From contig NZ_CP045429.1 of NCBI RefSeq assembly GCF_005886805.2, forward strand, positions 838,501-902,500: a DNA stretch of 64,000 nucleotides, read 5' to 3'. Positions 60,992-64,000 of this stretch are shown in pieces (the stretch's first letter is position 1; each line of letters opens with the position of its first letter). Below the pieces are notes generated by a model. The model was not told where the DNA came from. It worked only from the letters and a program-made list of their open reading frames with translations, and searched no databases. A program made the position numbers and the translations under genes. Origin of the DNA: Pseudoalteromonas rubra. GTDB taxonomy: Bacteria; Pseudomonadota; Gammaproteobacteria; Enterobacterales; Alteromonadaceae.

Positions 60992-61879
60992 TTAATGGTC
61001 TCTGGCAATAATATAGTCTGCCAGCAAAGCCAAGGTTTGTGTGTCTGCATCAATGTTGTGCAGCGCCTGCTTTGCCTCTTCTACGAGTGCTTGTGCTTTT
61101 TGTTTGGCACCCGATAATCCTAATAGAGCAGGATACGTAGACTTATTGTGTTCCAGATCAGACCCCTGAGGTTTGCCCAGCACTTCAGTGTTACCTTCTA
61201 TATCAAGAATGTCATCCTGAACCTGAAATGCCAGACCAATATTCTGACCATAGTCACGTAGTCGGGCAAGGGTATGTGGCGACACATCTGGGGCACACAG
61301 CGCGCCCAGTTCAATAGCACAAGTTAGCAGCGCGCCCGTTTTTAAGCGATGGATCCGCTCCAGTTCTGCCAAGCTGACAGACTTGTCCGTTGCTGCCAAA
61401 TCCAGCGCCTGACCACCGACCATGCCTTGCAACCCGGATGCCTTTGCGAGGGTTTTGATCATCGCAATCTGATTTGCCGCCGGAACAGAGAATGTGTGCG
61501 CTGATAACAGCTCAAAAGCCAGGGTTTGCAAAGCATCACCTGCTAGGATTGCTTGTGCTTCATCAAATGCAATATGGCAAGTCGGTTTACCACGGCGCAG
61601 GTCATCATCGTCCATAGCCGGGAGGTCATCGTGAACCAATGAATAACTGTGAATACATTCGACGGCAGCTGCGGCGATATCGAGATCGCGAGGTGTGGCG
61701 CCAAAGATTTGCCCGGTTGTGTAGACCAGAAATGGGCGCAACCGTTTACCACCATTACTAATGCTGTAGCGCGCTGCAGCAATGGCGGTGTCGTCACTGT
61801 CCAATTCTTGAGCGAAATACGCGGCTACAGTTTCTTCGACTTGCGCTCTGGCATGAGCAAGTTGTGCTTGTAAATCCAA
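60992..61879 (-). CDS. ispA: Farnesyl diphosphate synthase (geranyltranstransferase)
   Basis: The 295-residue cytosolic enzyme adds IPP to DMAPP and GPP. The first Asp-rich motif is DDLPAMDDDD and the second is DDILDI, with GGKRLRPFLVY near the N-terminus and LVHDDLPAM typical of the family. The start is TTG at 61877-61879, with GGAAT upstream that includes the end of xseB; the gap to xseB is 3 bp, so they are coupled. dxs follows, a conserved isoprenoid arrangement. Confidence 0.94.
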   Translation of the reverse strand: MDLQAQLAHARAQVEETVAAYFAQELDSDDTAIAAARYSISNGGKRLRPFLVYTTGQIFGATPRDLDIAAAAVECIHSYSLVHDDLPAMDDDDLRRGKPTCHIAFDEAQAILAGDALQTLAFELLSAHTFSVPAANQIAMIKTLAKASGLQGMVGGQALDLAATDKSVSLAELERIHRLKTGALLTCAIELGALCAPDVSPHTLARLRDYGQNIGLAFQVQDDILDIEGNTEVLGKPQGSDLEHNKSTYPALLGLSGAKQKAQALVEEAKQALHNIDADTQTLALLADYIIARDH

Positions 61880-61882
61880 TGT

Positions 61883-62125
61883 TTATTCCAGCTCGTCCGT
61901 AAATTCACTTAGCGGGCTTTGCTCGTCATTGCCGAGCAAAATCGCCACTTTCTGTTCTGCCTGTTGCAGCTTTTGCGAGGAAGCGTTGGCCAGCTTTATC
62001 CCGCGTTCAAATTGTTTGAGCGACTGTTCCAGGGTGAGTTCGCCCCGTTCCATGCCCTGTACAATGCTTTCAAGCTCGTCAACAGCTTCTTCAAAGCTCA
62101 TGTTTTCCGGTTTTTTTGTCGCCAT
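61883..62125 (-). CDS. xseB: Exodeoxyribonuclease VII small subunit
   Basis: The 80-residue protein is almost entirely helical: FEEAVDELESIVQGMERGELTLEQSLKQFERGIKLANASSQKL is the XseB core. It combines with XseA to degrade single-stranded DNA. The first gene of the xseB-ispA-dxs run. The ribosome site is weak. Confidence 0.93.
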   Translation of the reverse strand: MATKKPENMSFEEAVDELESIVQGMERGELTLEQSLKQFERGIKLANASSQKLQQAEQKVAILLGNDEQSPLSEFTDELE

Positions 62126-62282
62126 GTGCAGTATTCACTTTGAGCTAAATTAAAAAACGCCTAATTTTATGAGTATTACAGATTGAGGTCAAAGATCTCT
62201 CAGAATTTTTGCGTTATACAGTCAGGATGACTTGCCATTGGTTTATGGATTCGCAATTTCAAGGCAATTTAATATAATTGAG

Positions 62283-62309
62283 TTAAGTTATTGCAAAACT
62301 GGCCGATAA
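62283..62309 (+). promoter_or_regulatory. Sigma-28 (FliA) promoter for pomAB
   Basis: TTAAGTTA (62,283-62,290) is followed after exactly 11 bp by GCCGATAA (62,302-62,309). The consensus for flagellar sigma-28 is TAAAGTTT-N11-GCCGATAA; the -10 box is perfect and the -35 differs at two bases. The transcript would start about 50 bp before the pomA GTG. It places the stators in the late flagellar regulon. Confidence 0.75.
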
Positions 62310-62366
62310 CTCTGTCGATAATAATAACTGCGTGATAGATAACGGGTAATTTCCTTTGGAGGGTGT

Positions 62367-63134
62367 GTGGATTTAGCAACCGTGATTGGTATCTTAGGGG
62401 CCATAGGCTTGATTGTGATGTCCATGGTACTTAGTAGTGATGGCCAGATTGCCATGTTTTACAACACTCCATCAGTGGTTATTGTATTTGGTGGCTCGAT
62501 TTTTATCGTGCTGTCGAACTTTACCATGAGCCAGTTTTTTGGCATCGGTAAAGTGGCCGGTAAGGCCTTTATGTTTAAGCTGGAGACCCCGGAAGAGCTG
62601 ATTGAGAAAGCGGTTGAGCTGGCGGATTCTGCGCGTAAAGGCGGCTTTCTGGCATTAGAAGAGGCCGAAATTCCCAATTCCTTTATGCGTAAAGGTGTTG
62701 ACATGCTGGTGGATGGTCACGATGCGGATGTGGTCAGGGCAACCCTGCAAAAAGACATTGCGCTCACTTCGACGCGTCATGAAATGGGTGCTGGATTGTT
62801 TAAATCTTTGGCGGACATTGCCCCTGCAATGGGGATGATTGGTACCTTAATCGGCCTGGTAGCCATGCTATCGAACATGGATGACCCGAAAGCGATTGGA
62901 CCCGCGATGGCCGTTGCACTATTGACGACATTGTATGGTGCGTTCTTGGCTAACGTGGTGGCTATTCCAATTCAGGTAAAACTGGAGCTGCGTAAAGACG
63001 AGGAAGAACGAAATCAACGCTTAATCCTGGATGCTATTTTGGGGATCCAGGACGGCCAGAACCCGAAAGTGATAGAAGGTATCTTGAAAAACTACCTACC
63101 TGAGTCCAAACGGGGTGCTGAGGCCGAGGAGTAA
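62367..63134 (+). CDS. pomA: Flagellar motor stator protein, sodium type
   Basis: The 255-residue inner-membrane protein has four helices and the MotA/PomA cytosolic loop. MDLATVIGILGAIGLIVMSM and FYNTPSVVIVFGGSIFIVLSNF match PomA. PAMGMIGTLIGLVAMLSNMDDP and GPAMAVALLTTLYGAFLANVVAIP form helices 3 and 4. The start is GTG at 62367, with TTTGGAGGG before it. It pairs with PomB to couple sodium influx to flagellar rotation. pomB starts 2 bp after the stop. Confidence 0.93.
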   Translation: MDLATVIGILGAIGLIVMSMVLSSDGQIAMFYNTPSVVIVFGGSIFIVLSNFTMSQFFGIGKVAGKAFMFKLETPEELIEKAVELADSARKGGFLALEEAEIPNSFMRKGVDMLVDGHDADVVRATLQKDIALTSTRHEMGAGLFKSLADIAPAMGMIGTLIGLVAMLSNMDDPKAIGPAMAVALLTTLYGAFLANVVAIPIQVKLELRKDEEERNQRLILDAILGIQDGQNPKVIEGILKNYLPESKRGAEAEE

Positions 63135-63136
63135 TT

Positions 63137-64000
63137 ATGTCTGACGAGAACGAATGCAAATGTCCCCCCCCAGGCTTACCTGCCTGGATGGGGACTTTTG
63201 CCGATCTGATGTCTCTGCTGATGTGTTTCTTCGTACTGCTACTGGCGTTTTCAGAAATGGATGTACTCAAATTTAAGCAGATCGCGGGCTCCATGAAATT
63301 TGCATTTGGCGTGCAAAACAAGATTGAGGTAAAGGACATTCCAAAAGGGACCAGTGTGATTGCCATGGAGTTCACGCCGGGCAAGCCTGAACCCACTCCT
63401 ATCGAAACGATACAGCAACAGACAGTTGAAATGACGCAGCAGATGTTGGAGTTTCAGGCTGGTGATGAAAGCTCTGCGGGTGGACGACAAGAGCAGCGTG
63501 GTAACAAGCGCGGAGGTGAGTCTTCCAGTACCGCACAAGAGCAGTCGATGACACAGGCAATTGCGGCTGCGGAGCAGGAGCAGGTCAATGAGCTGGTGAA
63601 AAAAATCGCCCAGCAGCTGGAAAAGCAAATCATGGATGGTGCAATTGAACTGGAATCATTGGGACAGCAAATCATTATACGGATCCAGGAGAATGGCTCT
63701 TTTCCTTCTGGCAGCGCATTCTTACAACCTAAGTTTAAACCTGTGATTCAGGATATTGCCCAACTGCTCAAAGATGTGCCTGGCGAAATAACGGTGTCCG
63801 GGCATACGGATGACTTCCAGTTTTCGAATGAGCTATATAGTAATAACTGGGATCTGTCTGCGACTCGGGCGGTTGCGGTTGCGACAGAAATGCAGACCGT
63901 CACTGGATTCGACAAAAACCGTATGGTCGTCGTCGGGCATGCAGATACTCGGCCGCTGGTGCCCAATGAAACTGATGAAGACCGTCGTCGCAACCGGCGT
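63137..64000 (+). CDS. pomB: Flagellar motor stator protein PomB (truncated by window edge)
   Basis: 288 codons are present and the frame is still open at the window end. It starts MSDENECKCPPPGLPAWMGTF, with the ion-binding Asp23 in GTFADLMSLLMCFF, the single transmembrane helix. A Gln/Ser/Gly-rich periplasmic linker (QQQTVEMTQQ, GGRQEQRGNKRGG) follows, then an OmpA-like peptidoglycan-binding domain with SGHTDDFQFSNELYSNNWDLSATRAVAVA and VVGHADTRPLVPN. GAGGAG precedes the ATG. Codons 10-12 are a run of eight C residues, a potential slip site. The C-terminus is missing. Confidence 0.94.
   Translation, partial: MSDENECKCPPPGLPAWMGTFADLMSLLMCFFVLLLAFSEMDVLKFKQIAGSMKFAFGVQNKIEVKDIPKGTSVIAMEFTPGKPEPTPIETIQQQTVEMTQQMLEFQAGDESSAGGRQEQRGNKRGGESSSTAQEQSMTQAIAAAEQEQVNELVKKIAQQLEKQIMDGAIELESLGQQIIIRIQENGSFPSGSAFLQPKFKPVIQDIAQLLKDVPGEITVSGHTDDFQFSNELYSNNWDLSATRAVAVATEMQTVTGFDKNRMVVVGHADTRPLVPNETDEDRRRNRR

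Overview
The window looks like a chromosomal segment of a marine gammaproteobacterium of the Pseudoalteromonas type (order Alteromonadales). The grounds are the complete Na+-translocating NADH:quinone reductase operon with its maturation genes, PomA/PomB-type sodium flagellar stators, an E. coli-like neighbourhood of ampG, yajG and bolA, a dxs-ispA-xseB operon, and moderate G+C content. The genus is an inference from gene content; no 16S rRNA gene is present.

Positions 1-11,460 are housekeeping: the start of hemL, pyrB, hemJ, a ClC chloride transporter, erpA behind a promoter that overlaps a near-perfect IscR type 1 box, a small membrane protein, a small XRE regulator, the rlmG-yajG-PPIase-ampG operon, an AlkB-like oxygenase, bolA and fabV. 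Positions 11,800-19,110 hold nqrABCDEF followed by apbE (which attaches FMN to NqrB and NqrC) and nqrM (NQR maturation). Positions 19,140-27,810 hold a B12 uptake and salvage region: cobC, a cobalamin riboswitch, then btuD-btuC-cobT-cobS-cobU-cobQ-btuR-btuF as one tightly overlapping run, with ung two bases downstream. Positions 27,815-35,740 return to housekeeping: a DUF3545 gene, tal, yaaA, a lipoprotein, an MFS transporter, srmB divergent from trmN6, and two poorly known genes.

Positions 35,740-56,910 are accessory and the most interesting part. A divergent XRE regulator is followed by a two-gene secreted system: a 473-residue exported beta-propeller-like protein and, one base later, a 3678-residue exported SpvB/TcdB/RHS-type polymorphic toxin. 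The toxin ends in an HNH/ENDO VII nuclease domain of the LHH kind, and a SUKH (SMI1/KNR4) immunity gene lies 8 bases downstream. Next come a short tandem-repeat cluster with a REP-associated (RAYT-like, Y1/HUH) transposase, an integron attC-like palindrome between two small ORFs, an 871-residue secreted protein combining collagen-like repeats with a fibrinogen-like C-terminus, two paralogous phage-tail-collar (Mdp-type) proteins, a membrane protein, and two distant copies of a small two-cysteine exported protein family.

Positions 57,125-64,000 are core again: deoC-deoD with a long leader, dxs, ispA and xseB on the minus strand, then pomA and the start of pomB on the plus strand behind a FliA (sigma-28) promoter. 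No tRNA, rRNA or CRISPR array was seen.
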